Source: Bacteroidales bacterium
GTDB lineage: Bacteria; Bacteroidota; Bacteroidia; Bacteroidales; P3
Assembly: GCA_024685285.1 (NCBI GenBank)
Contig: JAIKVZ010000018.1
Location: forward strand, 1 to 64,000
DNA: 64,000 nt
Reading direction: 5' to 3'
The notes beneath the pieces are model-generated. The model did not search any database. It saw only the letters and a list, made by a program, of their open reading frames with translations, and was not told where the DNA came from. The position numbers and the translations under genes were made by a program. Below are positions 39,352 through 47,432 of the stretch, one piece after another (the first letter of the stretch is position 1; each line of letters starts with the position of its first letter).

Positions 39352-40065
39352 TCAACGTTTCATCTGCTTGCGAATGACAATATTCTGACCGTCCAAACAT
39401 TGCTCGTCTGGGTTCACGAGGTTACAGATTACCTCGGCGACATCTTCGGGCTGCATGATGGTTGTCGGGTCCTCGTCGGGTGCCAGACGTTTGCGCAGCT
39501 TGGTGGCGCAGCGGCCTGGAGATACGCAGTAGACCATGATGCCGTATTCGGACAGTTCGGCTGTCAATGTTTCCGACATTGAGATCAAAGCGGCTTTAGA
39601 CGAGGCATAGCTCAACCAGCCTGGGCGCGGCGTCATGCCAGCCGTAGAAGCTACATTGAGGATTTTGCCGCCATTTTGGCGCATGTACTTTACGCATTCA
39701 CGCATGAACATAAACGGTGCAAAGACGTTGACCTTATAGGTTAGTTCAAAACTCTCAAGAGTCGTCGTTAGCAACGACTTCGGATCGGTGTAGCCTGCGA
39801 TGTTGAGCAACGCGGTGATTTCGCCAAAATCAGAGTTTATTTTCTCGACTATAGCGGGTATTCCTTCAGGGTTGACAAGGTCAATATGGTAGAGTTTTGT
39901 CGCTCCTTCTGGCAGGTATTGCTGCATTTCGTTCTGAGTCTTGCGCATATCATCGTCATTGCGGCCAATCAATGCGTAATGGCTGAACAAACCGCGCTGA
40001 GCAAGCAATATCGCGGTAGCCTTGCCTATTCCGGAGCCAATGCCGGTAATGATACAGGTTGCCAT
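39352..40065 (-). CDS. SDR-family oxidoreductase, candidate ribulose-5-phosphate reductase
   Basis: A 237-residue short-chain dehydrogenase with the cofactor motif TGIGSGIGKA near residue 7, NIAGYTD (NAG-like) near 88, catalytic Ser in STAG and YASSK (Tyr and Lys). In Haemophilus capsule loci an SDR domain fused to an IspD-like domain (Bcs1/Acs1) makes ribitol 5-phosphate from ribulose 5-phosphate. Here the two would be separate, adjacent genes two bases apart. The substrate is inferred from context. Confidence 0.75.
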   Translation of the reverse strand: MATCIITGIGSGIGKATAILLAQRGLFSHYALIGRNDDDMRKTQNEMQQYLPEGATKLYHIDLVNPEGIPAIVEKINSDFGEITALLNIAGYTDPKSLLTTTLESFELTYKVNVFAPFMFMRECVKYMRQNGGKILNVASTAGMTPRPGWLSYASSKAALISMSETLTAELSEYGIMVYCVSPGRCATKLRKRLAPDEDPTTIMQPEDVAEVICNLVNPDEQCLDGQNIVIRKQMKR

Positions 40066-40067
40066 AG

Positions 40068-40751
40068 TTACTTCCTCCTTCTAAAAACGTCGTCGTAAAT
40101 CTGCTCACCGGCAAGCATATCGATACGGGTGGTGAGTTTTATGTCATAGTCCATGCCCTTGCATACCTTGATGGGGACCTCGGGATGATAAAGGTAAATC
40201 ATGCCGGCATCCTCGGTAAAAGAGCGTTTCTCTGCATAGGCGCGGTCGTGAACCTCACGCAACAATTTTGTCTCAAACTTCTGGGGGAGCTGCACATTGA
40301 TAAGTTCTGACCGTTCAAGAAGGCCCTCAACATATTCATGACCTCTCAATACCGAGAAAGGAATATCGAGACCGAATGTGGCGTTGCGCTCTTTTACGGC
40401 AATTAAACGTTCAAAGTCTTCAATCTTGACAAATGGGCGAGCAGCCTCATGAACTATTACATCGTCGGTTTTGACCAATGCCAGGCCTGAACGCACAGAG
40501 TCCTGACGGGTGACGCCTGCCGGAGCGAATCTCACGGGCTTTTTAACACCGTATTGATTGAGCATCAACTCAATTGACTGCTCATATTCCTTGGCGCACA
40601 CTATTACGACCTCGCTTATACTGTCAATGCTATCGACTCTTTCGAGGATATGCATTATAACTGGTTTGCCGGCCAATAACAAATATTGTTTGGGGACAAC
40701 ATTCTGCATTCGGCTGCCGGTACCGCCCGACAAAAATAACAATGTATACAT
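40068..40751 (-). CDS. IspD/TarI-type cytidylyltransferase, candidate CDP-ribitol pyrophosphorylase
   Basis: A 227-residue nucleotidyltransferase with FLSGGTGSRMQNVVPKQYL (CTP-binding loop), VIVCAKE, VTRQDSV and VHEAARPFV. These motifs are shared by IspD of isoprenoid synthesis and TarI/Bcs1 of CDP-ribitol synthesis. The DTIK-like segment of true IspD is replaced by IPFSVLRG, and the next genes are an SDR and a polyol-phosphate transferase, so CDP-ribitol formation is the better guess. IspD remains possible. Confidence 0.75.
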   Translation of the reverse strand: MYTLLFLSGGTGSRMQNVVPKQYLLLAGKPVIMHILERVDSIDSISEVVIVCAKEYEQSIELMLNQYGVKKPVRFAPAGVTRQDSVRSGLALVKTDDVIVHEAARPFVKIEDFERLIAVKERNATFGLDIPFSVLRGHEYVEGLLERSELINVQLPQKFETKLLREVHDRAYAEKRSFTEDAGMIYLYHPEVPIKVCKGMDYDIKLTTRIDMLAGEQIYDDVFRRRK

Positions 40752-40759
40752 AAAACGGA

Positions 40760-41263
40760 CTATTTTTTCATTTTATTCGATAAAATACAGAATACGGCGC
40801 AACTCAAAAATATCGAGATTGCTTGCCAACCCCATGGGGTTCCAACCAGTACCGCTGGGGATAAAATTGCAGCTTTAATGGCATAGTAGACGACCTTGCC
40901 GCCAATTATTGACACAACTGCAGTCGGAGCTGCGCTCCATCTGCTGCCTAAAAGGGTGAGTAATAAAACCACTGTGGAGAACTCGGCAACCATGCAAACA
41001 GCCTTGAGCGGGGTCGGCATTCCGGTTATCAAACACGCTAACAGCGGCATAGCAATCGCCAAAGCATATCCAAAACGACGGTCGCGTATCAGCGCAACGC
41101 CGGTAACAAGCAGCAACAACATTGGGTTCAACGCGCTTAATGGCAAAGCTATAAGGTGGCTCAAAGCCGGTATCAGGCAGGCCGTACCGGTAAGCAACGC
41201 GACCATTGCGCCGTCACGAAGCGCAGAGTCCCGGTTTACCGCAGATATGTTATTCATAGTCAT
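40760..41263 (-). CDS. Integral membrane protein, possibly ECF-type S component
   Basis: A 167-residue protein with about five hydrophobic helices separated by short loops (for example LSHLIALPLSALNPML and IRDRRFGYALAIAMP). The size and helix spacing resemble substrate-binding subunits of energy-coupling-factor transporters, but I see no substrate-specific motif. It is the first gene behind the promoter at 41299 and lies 8 bases before the cytidylyltransferase gene. Any link with ribitol metabolism is speculative. Confidence 0.55.
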   Translation of the reverse strand: MTMNNISAVNRDSALRDGAMVALLTGTACLIPALSHLIALPLSALNPMLLLLVTGVALIRDRRFGYALAIAMPLLACLITGMPTPLKAVCMVAEFSTVVLLLTLLGSRWSAAPTAVVSIIGGKVVYYAIKAAILSPAVLVGTPWGWQAISIFLSCAVFCILSNKMKK

Positions 41264-41298
41264 TATAATGTTTAATATTATACTAATAAATCATTTTG

Positions 41299-41329
41299 CA
41301 AATTTACACATTTTTTCAGAAACGGCAAA
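41299..41329 (-). promoter_or_regulatory. Promoter of the CDP-ribitol-like cluster
   Basis: On the minus strand TTTG (41326-41329) and TAAATTTG (41299-41306) are separated by 19 bases. It drives the gene starting at 41263. Confidence 0.7.
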
Positions 41330-41376
41330 AAAAACTTTAAAAAAACCTAAATACGCTCATTAACAGGCAAGATTTT

Positions 41377-41406
41377 TTTGCCATTGACTTTTTTTTCGTA
41401 TCTTTG
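41377..41406 (+). promoter_or_regulatory. Promoter of the DUF349 operon
   Basis: TTTG at 41377-41380 and TATCTTTG at 41399-41406 with an 18-base spacer. The leader to the ATG at 41491 is about 78 bases. Confidence 0.7.
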
Positions 41407-41490
41407 CAACTCAATTCAAAAAATTGAGCAAAATGTAAAACAACCTGTATCAACGTGATACAGAAGTAATTCTAACAAAAAACCATAATA

Positions 41491-43545
41491 ATGGAAGAGA
41501 CCAACGAAATGCAGAACCCCGTCAACGAGGAGATGCAGCAGAATGCCCCAGAGGCAACCCTAAACCAAACCACTGATGTTGAACCCGCCGCTGAGCAGCC
41601 TACTGCCGACGTGCAATCAGAGCCTGCTCCTGTTGCTGTGCCAGAAGCTAAAACTGAACCCGAACAAGAGTCGGAGCAACAGCAGGAAACCATCACCGAG
41701 CCTACAGTAGAGCCATTGGCTGAAACTGTTGCCGAAGCCGCTCAACCTGACGAAGATCAACCCAAAGAAGAGGCTGAACCCGAGGCAGACTACAGCCAAT
41801 GCAGCCGTGAAGAACTGCTTGCCGCGCTCAACGACCTATTGGCCGACGATGTTCAGAAAATCAAGAACCGCGTTGCTACTATTCGCAACCGTTTCAATAC
41901 CCTCAACCATGAGGCACAACAAACCGCTTATGAGGCTTTTCTGGCCGACGGCGGCAATAAAGACGACTATAACCAGACCGACGACGCCGTGGCCGAAGCC
42001 TTTCACAAGGCATACGCAATATATCGCGAGCGCCGCCAAAAATATGCCGAGGCTCTCGAAATCCAGAAAAAGAAGAACCTCGAAGCCAAGCAACAGATAC
42101 TTGAAGAGTTGCGTCAACTTATTGACTCGGGCGAAGAGTCACTTAAGAATACATACGACAACTTCAATGCCATCCAGGATCGCTGGAAAGCCATAGGCGA
42201 TGTACCTCGCGAGAGCCTTAACGACCTCTGGCAGAACTATCATTTTCTCATTGAGCAATTCTTTAATAAAGTCAAGATAAACAAGGAATTGCGTATGCTT
42301 GACTTAAAGCGCAACTTGGAACAGAAAATCGAACTCTGCGAGAAAGCCGAAGAGCTGATAGTTGAACCTTCTATTGACACCGCTTTCAAGGGTTTGCAGA
42401 ACCTCCGTGCACAGTGGAAAGAGATAGGTCCCGTGCCCACAGAGCAGAACGAGGAGATTTGGCAACGCTTCTGCAATGCCGCCAACCGCATTGACGAGCG
42501 CCGTAGCGAATACTACGAACAGCGCCGTGAGGAGTTTGACAAGAACCTGCTTGCCAAACAAGCACTAATTGATAAGGCTGCCGAGCTCACCGAACACACT
42601 CCTCAAAGTACCAAGGAGTGGAACGACCTCACCGCCGCCCTCGACGAGTTGCTCAAAGTATGGAAAACCATTGGGCCCGTGGCTCGCGAAGTAAATGAGG
42701 AGATTTGGTCGAAATTCAAGGGCATGATTGACCAGCACTACAGCCAGAAGAAAGAGCACTTCGGTGCCATCCGCGACGAACAGACCGAGAACTACAATAA
42801 GAAGATAGCTCTCTGCCTCAAAGCCGAAGCAATTGCAAAGCGCGAAGACTGGAAGAAGGCTACAGAGGAAATCCTCGCCTTGCAGAACGAATGGAAAGAA
42901 ATAGGTCCTGTGAGCCGCAAGGTTAGCGACAAGGTATGGCAGCGTTTCCGCGGCGCCTGTGACGAGTTCTTTGCCAAAAAGGGCGATTTCTTCAAAGACC
43001 GCCGTGCCTCTGAAAAAGAGAATCTGGCCAAGAAAGAGTCCATAATAGCATCCCTCAAAGAGCATCAGTTCGGCGAAGACAAAGAAGAGAACCTTAATAT
43101 TATCAAGGACTTCCAACGCCAGTGGGCCGAGGTGGGCTTTGTGCCAATGGCCGACAAGGAACGTCTACAAAAAGAGTTCCGAACCCTCATTAACGGCATA
43201 TTCGAAAAACTGAAAATATCAGCGCGCGAAGCCGAAGAGACAGCATACCGCGAGCGTCTGCGTAACATTGCCGGCGAAGGTCGCAACTTTGTTCACAGCG
43301 AACGTCAGGAACTCAACGACAGCATAGAGAAACTGCGCAACGACCTCAACCTGTGGGAAAACAACCTCGGTTTCTTGGCTTCGTCAAAACAGGCCGACCT
43401 GCTTAAAGAGGAGTTTGAGAAAAAAATGCAGGGTGCCCGCCAACAGCTTGCTCTGCTGCAGGCCAAACTGCGCATTCTAGACGAGACCGAGAAAGCGGAG
43501 AAAGAGTCAAAAGACAACACCGACAATGCTAAAGAGGAGAATTAA
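41491..43545 (+). CDS. DUF349 repeat protein
   Basis: A 684-residue acidic, coiled-coil protein. The first 110 residues are a Glu/Pro/Ala-rich, low-complexity tail. Five DUF349 repeats follow, each with a W-K-x-I-G-x-V core (for example WKEIGPVPTEQNEEIW and WKEIGPVSRKVSDKVW). The function of DUF349 proteins is not known; a link to nucleic acids has been suggested for other families. The gldB-like gene begins inside its last 20 bases in another frame. Confidence 0.85.
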   Translation: MEETNEMQNPVNEEMQQNAPEATLNQTTDVEPAAEQPTADVQSEPAPVAVPEAKTEPEQESEQQQETITEPTVEPLAETVAEAAQPDEDQPKEEAEPEADYSQCSREELLAALNDLLADDVQKIKNRVATIRNRFNTLNHEAQQTAYEAFLADGGNKDDYNQTDDAVAEAFHKAYAIYRERRQKYAEALEIQKKKNLEAKQQILEELRQLIDSGEESLKNTYDNFNAIQDRWKAIGDVPRESLNDLWQNYHFLIEQFFNKVKINKELRMLDLKRNLEQKIELCEKAEELIVEPSIDTAFKGLQNLRAQWKEIGPVPTEQNEEIWQRFCNAANRIDERRSEYYEQRREEFDKNLLAKQALIDKAAELTEHTPQSTKEWNDLTAALDELLKVWKTIGPVAREVNEEIWSKFKGMIDQHYSQKKEHFGAIRDEQTENYNKKIALCLKAEAIAKREDWKKATEEILALQNEWKEIGPVSRKVSDKVWQRFRGACDEFFAKKGDFFKDRRASEKENLAKKESIIASLKEHQFGEDKEENLNIIKDFQRQWAEVGFVPMADKERLQKEFRTLINGIFEKLKISAREAEETAYRERLRNIAGEGRNFVHSERQELNDSIEKLRNDLNLWENNLGFLASSKQADLLKEEFEKKMQGARQQLALLQAKLRILDETEKAEKESKDNTDNAKEEN

Positions 43546-44506
43546 TTTCATATCAGCAACAGCAATTACACTTGCACTTGTCGCCTGCTCCAACCATAGG
43601 GCAGGCGACAACGTTGTGCATTTCGAGCGTTTCGAGCAGCTCATCTTTGACACCCCGACAGACCAGCTCGGGGCTCGTCTGCAAACCGAACAGAGCCGTT
43701 TCAGCACCACCTTGCTCAACATACAGCCATCGGACGCTCAATATATGGCTATGCTTTCAGGCTTTGTTACGGACCCCGTTGTGCGCGACATATACCACAC
43801 AACCGATAGTCTCTATCACGATTTGAGTGACATTGAGGCCAGAGTTGGCTCTGCTTTGAACAAGGCAACCAAGCTTATGCCAACACTCGACTACCGCCAT
43901 TTCTACACTTTAGTAACAGCCGATTTTGACGATTACCGTAACCGCGTGTTCTGCGACGACCACAGTCTTGCCATCTCTATTGACAAATATGCCCTACCCT
44001 ACCTTGAACGCTACAACCACTTCGGCGTGCCCATGTATATTGTAAACCTCTGCACACGTGACCATATTGTGGCCGACTGCATGGCTGCCATTGCTCGGGC
44101 CAATATAGAGTTACCCGATGCCGATATGACTCTGCTCGACTATATGGTAGCCGAAGGCAAAACACTTTATTTCGTATCGCAAGCCATGCCGTCAACACCC
44201 GACACGATAGTGGCCCGCTACACCGCCGAACAGATGGAATGGATGATCAAAAACGAACACAACGTATGGGCTTACTTTGTCCAGAATCAGCTGCTCTACT
44301 CTATCGACCGTTCTCAGTTTCACAACTTTATTGACGATGCCCCCAAGACCAACGCATTCGGCGATGGCTCTGCACCGCGCACAGCGGCATACATAGGCTG
44401 GCAAATTGTGAACCAATATATGAAACGAACCCACGCCTCGATGAGCGAATTGTTTGCTTATACCAACTCTCAGTCAATACTCCAGAAATCGAACTACAGG
44501 CCGTAA
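43526..44506 (+). CDS. gldB: GldB-like gliding-motility lipoprotein
   Basis: A 326-residue lipoprotein (lipobox LVAC, Cys21). The first segment VHFERFEQLIFD and the C-terminal GWQIVNQYMKR with the RTAAYIG lead-in fit the GldB family. In Flavobacterium GldB is needed for gliding; in non-gliding Bacteroidales homologues are kept and their role is less clear. A zinc-metalloprotease-like HExxH is not visible. It overlaps the DUF349 gene by 20 bases. Confidence 0.8.
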   Translation: MLKRRINFISATAITLALVACSNHRAGDNVVHFERFEQLIFDTPTDQLGARLQTEQSRFSTTLLNIQPSDAQYMAMLSGFVTDPVVRDIYHTTDSLYHDLSDIEARVGSALNKATKLMPTLDYRHFYTLVTADFDDYRNRVFCDDHSLAISIDKYALPYLERYNHFGVPMYIVNLCTRDHIVADCMAAIARANIELPDADMTLLDYMVAEGKTLYFVSQAMPSTPDTIVARYTAEQMEWMIKNEHNVWAYFVQNQLLYSIDRSQFHNFIDDAPKTNAFGDGSAPRTAAYIGWQIVNQYMKRTHASMSELFAYTNSQSILQKSNYRP

Positions 44507-44535
44507 CCATAATTACAAAACAGAAACAACTACTT

Positions 44536-45483
44536 ATGAAAATGAAAATAAGAGTGGTCGTCAACCCAATATCGGGTATTGGTCGCCAAAAAAAGATAGA
44601 AACAGTATTGAAGACCAACCTTAACCAGGATATCTTTGACTATGAGGTATGCTATACCGAGCGCATACACCACGGTACCGAACTGGCCCGCGAAGCCGCC
44701 GACAAAGGCTATGATTGCGTGGTGGCTGTAGGCGGCGACGGCAGCGTGAATGATGTTGTGACCGGCATCTACGGCACTAACACCCGTTTGGGCATAATAC
44801 CCTGCGGCAGCGGCAACGGATTGGCACGTTGCCTCAAGATACCCTTGGTGCCCGCCTTGGCCGTGCGCGCCCTTAACCAATGCCACGAGGAGAGCATCGA
44901 CGTGATGACCATTAACGACAAGTACGTCTCGGTCAATCTCTCGGGTGTGGGCTTCGATGCCTACATAGCCCGCCTTATGAAAGCTGCCAAATCGCGCGGT
45001 TTCTCGGCCTACATGAGTTTCATGCTACGTGAATATGCCACATATCAGTGCAACGACTACCAACTCACTATCGACGGCCGGCAATACACCCGCAACGCAT
45101 GGCTGATTGCATTCGCCAACAGCAACCAATTTGGATATAACGCTGCCGTGGCGCCGCTGGCCAAACTCGACGACGGCCTGATTGATGTAGTGGTGCTTGA
45201 CAAGATTCCCATCGAACATCTTGCCCTCACTGTGCCGCTGGCCTACGCCAACCACTTCGAGCTTTCGCAACACTGCGAGATGTTTAAAGCCAAAGATATA
45301 CTTGTTGAAGGCAATATCGACAAGTGGGTGAATATCGACGGCGAGGCTGAGAACCTCGGAACCTCAGTGCATTTTGTCAACCATCACCAGGCTCTAAATA
45401 TTTACTCTCGCGACATAACGCGTCCTATAGTTGGCATAGTGAACGAGGTGAAACCAAAGAGACCAACGCACCCGGTAAAATGA
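44536..45483 (+). CDS. Diacylglycerol kinase family lipid kinase
   Basis: A 315-residue YegS/DagK-type kinase. It has VVVNPISGIGR at the N-terminus, the ATP-binding AVGGDGSVNDVVTG near 74, and PCGSGNGLARCL near 95; the C-terminal half is beta-rich. It would phosphorylate diacylglycerol or a related lipid. A start three codons later (44542) is possible. The stop overlaps the SUI1 start (ATGA). Confidence 0.9.
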   Translation: MKMKIRVVVNPISGIGRQKKIETVLKTNLNQDIFDYEVCYTERIHHGTELAREAADKGYDCVVAVGGDGSVNDVVTGIYGTNTRLGIIPCGSGNGLARCLKIPLVPALAVRALNQCHEESIDVMTINDKYVSVNLSGVGFDAYIARLMKAAKSRGFSAYMSFMLREYATYQCNDYQLTIDGRQYTRNAWLIAFANSNQFGYNAAVAPLAKLDDGLIDVVVLDKIPIEHLALTVPLAYANHFELSQHCEMFKAKDILVEGNIDKWVNIDGEAENLGTSVHFVNHHQALNIYSRDITRPIVGIVNEVKPKRPTHPVK

Positions 45484-45791
45484 ACATAGTATACTCCACC
45501 AACCCCGATTTTGACTACAATGCCGACTCCGAGCCAGAGGTAGTTACCCTACCGCCGGCACAACAGCGCTTGATTGTGCGGCTCGAGCGCCGGGGAGGCA
45601 AGCTGTCCACCATGGTCGATGGCTTTGTTGGCACCGGTGAGGACCTGTCGGCGCTGGGTAGGACGTTGAAAAACCGCTGCGGCGTGGGCGGAACAGCAAA
45701 GGATGGCGTAATTATTATCCAAGGCGATCGCCGCGACGACGTGCTAAAACTGCTCTTGGCCGCAGGCTATCGCGCCAAACGAGGCAATTGA
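45480..45791 (+). CDS. SUI1/eIF1-type translation factor (YciH-like)
   Basis: A 103-residue protein with the SUI1 fold: VRLERRGGKLSTMVDGF, LKNRCGVGGTAKDGVIIIQGDRRDDV and a C-terminal LLAAGYRAKR. Bacterial YciH homologues bind ribosomes and may help discriminate start codons; the physiological role is not settled. It is the last gene before a strong bidirectional terminator. Confidence 0.9.
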   Translation: MNIVYSTNPDFDYNADSEPEVVTLPPAQQRLIVRLERRGGKLSTMVDGFVGTGEDLSALGRTLKNRCGVGGTAKDGVIIIQGDRRDDVLKLLLAAGYRAKRGN

Positions 45792-45804
45792 AACTATAAT
45801 TAAC

Positions 45805-45840
45805 AACAGTGGAGGGCTGCATAAGCAACCCTCCACTGTT
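45805..45840 (+). terminator. Bidirectional terminator between SUI1 and glyA genes
   Basis: Perfect 12-base arms (45805-45816 and 45829-45840) around a 12-base loop. This gap of 84 bases is the shortest convergent gap in the window and the only one without the 11-base repeat element. Confidence 0.85.
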
Positions 45841-45875
45841 GGTTTATAGACCGAGATAATACTGTTTGATGATGG

Positions 45876-47156
45876 TTACCAGGCGAAGAGCGGACGGTTC
45901 TGCATCATCTCGTTGACTTGGCCTGTGATCTTGGCACGCACAGCCTCGTCGGTCGGGTTGCAGAGCACGGTATCAATCATGTCGACAATCACCTGCATGT
46001 CGCCTTCCTTCAGGCCACGGGTGGTGATAGCGGGCGTTCCAACGCGCAGACCGCTGGTCTTGAAGGCGCTGCGGCTGTCGAAAGGAACCATGTTCTTGTT
46101 CACCGTGATGTCGGCGGCCACGAGGGCGTTTTCGGCTTCCTTACCGGTGAGTTCGGGGAACTTGGTGCGCAGGTCGATGAGCATGAGGTGGTTGTCTGTA
46201 CCGCCGCTGATGACCTTGTAGCCTTTGTTGACGAAGGCTTCGCACATCACCTTGGCGTTCTTCATCACCTGCTGGATGTACTGGTCGTAGCTGTCGGTCA
46301 GAGCCTCGCCAAATGCAACGGCCTTGGCGGCGATGACGTGCTCGAGAGGACCGCCCTGGGTGCCGGGGAACACAGCGCTGTCGAGGAGGGCACTCATTTT
46401 CTTGATTTCACCTTTCGGAGTGGTCTTACCCCAAGGATTGTCGAAGTCTTGACCCATCAGAATCATACCGCCACGGGGTCCGCGGAGGGTCTTGTGGGTG
46501 GTGGTGGTGACGATGTGGCAATACTTCACGGCGTTGTTGAGGTAGCCCTTGGCAATCATGCCGCTGGGGTGGCTGATGTCGCCCATGAGGATAGCGCCGA
46601 TACGGTCGGCAATTTCGCGCATCTTGGCCCAATCCCAGTCACGGCTGTAGGCGCTGCCGCCGCCGATGATGAGCTTCGGACGGAACTCGAGGGCTTTCTT
46701 CTCCATATCCTCGTAGTCGACGGTGCCGGTCTCTTCCTTCACCTGGTAGCCAACAACTTTGTAGTTGATACCGCTGAAGTTCACGGGGCTGCCGTGCGAA
46801 AGGTGACCACCGTGGTTGAGGTCCATGCCCATGAAGGTGTCGCCGCTGTTGAGGCAAGCCAGGAAGACGGCCATGTTGGCCTGTGCACCGCTGTGGGGCT
46901 GCACGTTGGCCCAGCAGGCGCCGTAGAGCTTCTTGGCACGCTCGATGGCGATGGTCTCGCTCTGGTCGACAATCTGGCAACCGCCGTAGTAGAGCTTGCC
47001 GGGATAGCCTTCGGCATACTTGTTGGTCATGACAGAACCCATGGCTTCCATCACCTGGTCGCTGACGAAGTTCTCGGAGGCAATCAGCTCGATGCCTTTG
47101 GTCTGACGCTCACGCTCTTTCTGGATGAGGTCAAAAATCTGTGTATCTCTTTGCAT
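45876..47156 (-). CDS. glyA: Serine hydroxymethyltransferase
   Basis: A 426-residue PLP enzyme that interconverts serine and glycine with tetrahydrofolate. It has [10 protein letters not shown], the active-site lysine in [15 protein letters not shown], and the [15 protein letters not shown] region. The length is normal. A TATATTTG box lies 42 bases upstream. GC content is high and codon bias strong, as expected for an abundant enzyme. Confidence 0.98.
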   Translation of the reverse strand: MQRDTQIFDLIQKERERQTKGIELIASENFVSDQVMEAMGSVMTNKYAEGYPGKLYYGGCQIVDQSETIAIERAKKLYGACWANVQPHSGAQANMAVFLACLNSGDTFMGMDLNHGGHLSHGSPVNFSGINYKVVGYQVKEETGTVDYEDMEKKALEFRPKLIIGGGSAYSRDWDWAKMREIADRIGAILMGDISHPSGMIAKGYLNNAVKYCHIVTTTTHKTLRGPRGGMILMGQDFDNPWGKTTPKGEIKKMSALLDSAVFPGTQGGPLEHVIAAKAVAFGEALTDSYDQYIQQVMKNAKVMCEAFVNKGYKVISGGTDNHLMLIDLRTKFPELTGKEAENALVAADITVNKNMVPFDSRSAFKTSGLRVGTPAITTRGLKEGDMQVIVDMIDTVLCNPTDEAVRAKITGQVNEMMQNRPLFAW

Positions 47157-47197
47157 ATCAGATATGTATTAATTTTTTAACAAATATTTGTATTTTG

Positions 47198-47205
47198 CAA
47201 ATATA
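47198..47205 (-). promoter_or_regulatory. -7 box of glyA promoter
   Basis: TATATTTG on the minus strand, 42 bases before the glyA ATG, in an AT-rich divergent region. Confidence 0.5.
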
Positions 47206-47298
47206 CAATTTTTTCGTGAAAATATGCAAAAAAATAAAAAATAATGTGCGATTTCACTCCGAACAAAGCGTCAATTTGCTAAAGAATTGAAAATTTTT

Positions 47299-47329
47299 TT
47301 TGCTGATTCAAAAAAAACGCGTAACTTTG
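47299..47329 (+). promoter_or_regulatory. Promoter of the transglutaminase-like gene
   Basis: TTTG at 47299-47302 and TAACTTTG at 47322-47329 with a 19-base spacer. The leader to the ATG at 47433 is about 95 bases. Confidence 0.75.
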
Positions 47330-47432
47330 CAAATTGAAACCCTCAAACAAAAATACGATTGGCCTTGTCGTGCATAATAACATTTTGAGGTATGCAAGAT
47401 TAATGAAATTCAATGAGACAAAAAAACAAATA

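Noticed and set aside
40068-40751. Annotating the cytidylyltransferase simply as ispD
   Set aside because: Motif changes and the SDR/TagF-like neighbours favour CDP-ribitol synthesis, although ispD cannot be excluded without the rest of the genome.
45918-47180. A 420-codon open frame antisense to glyA
   Set aside because: Caused by strong codon bias in glyA; the encoded protein has no recognisable pattern.
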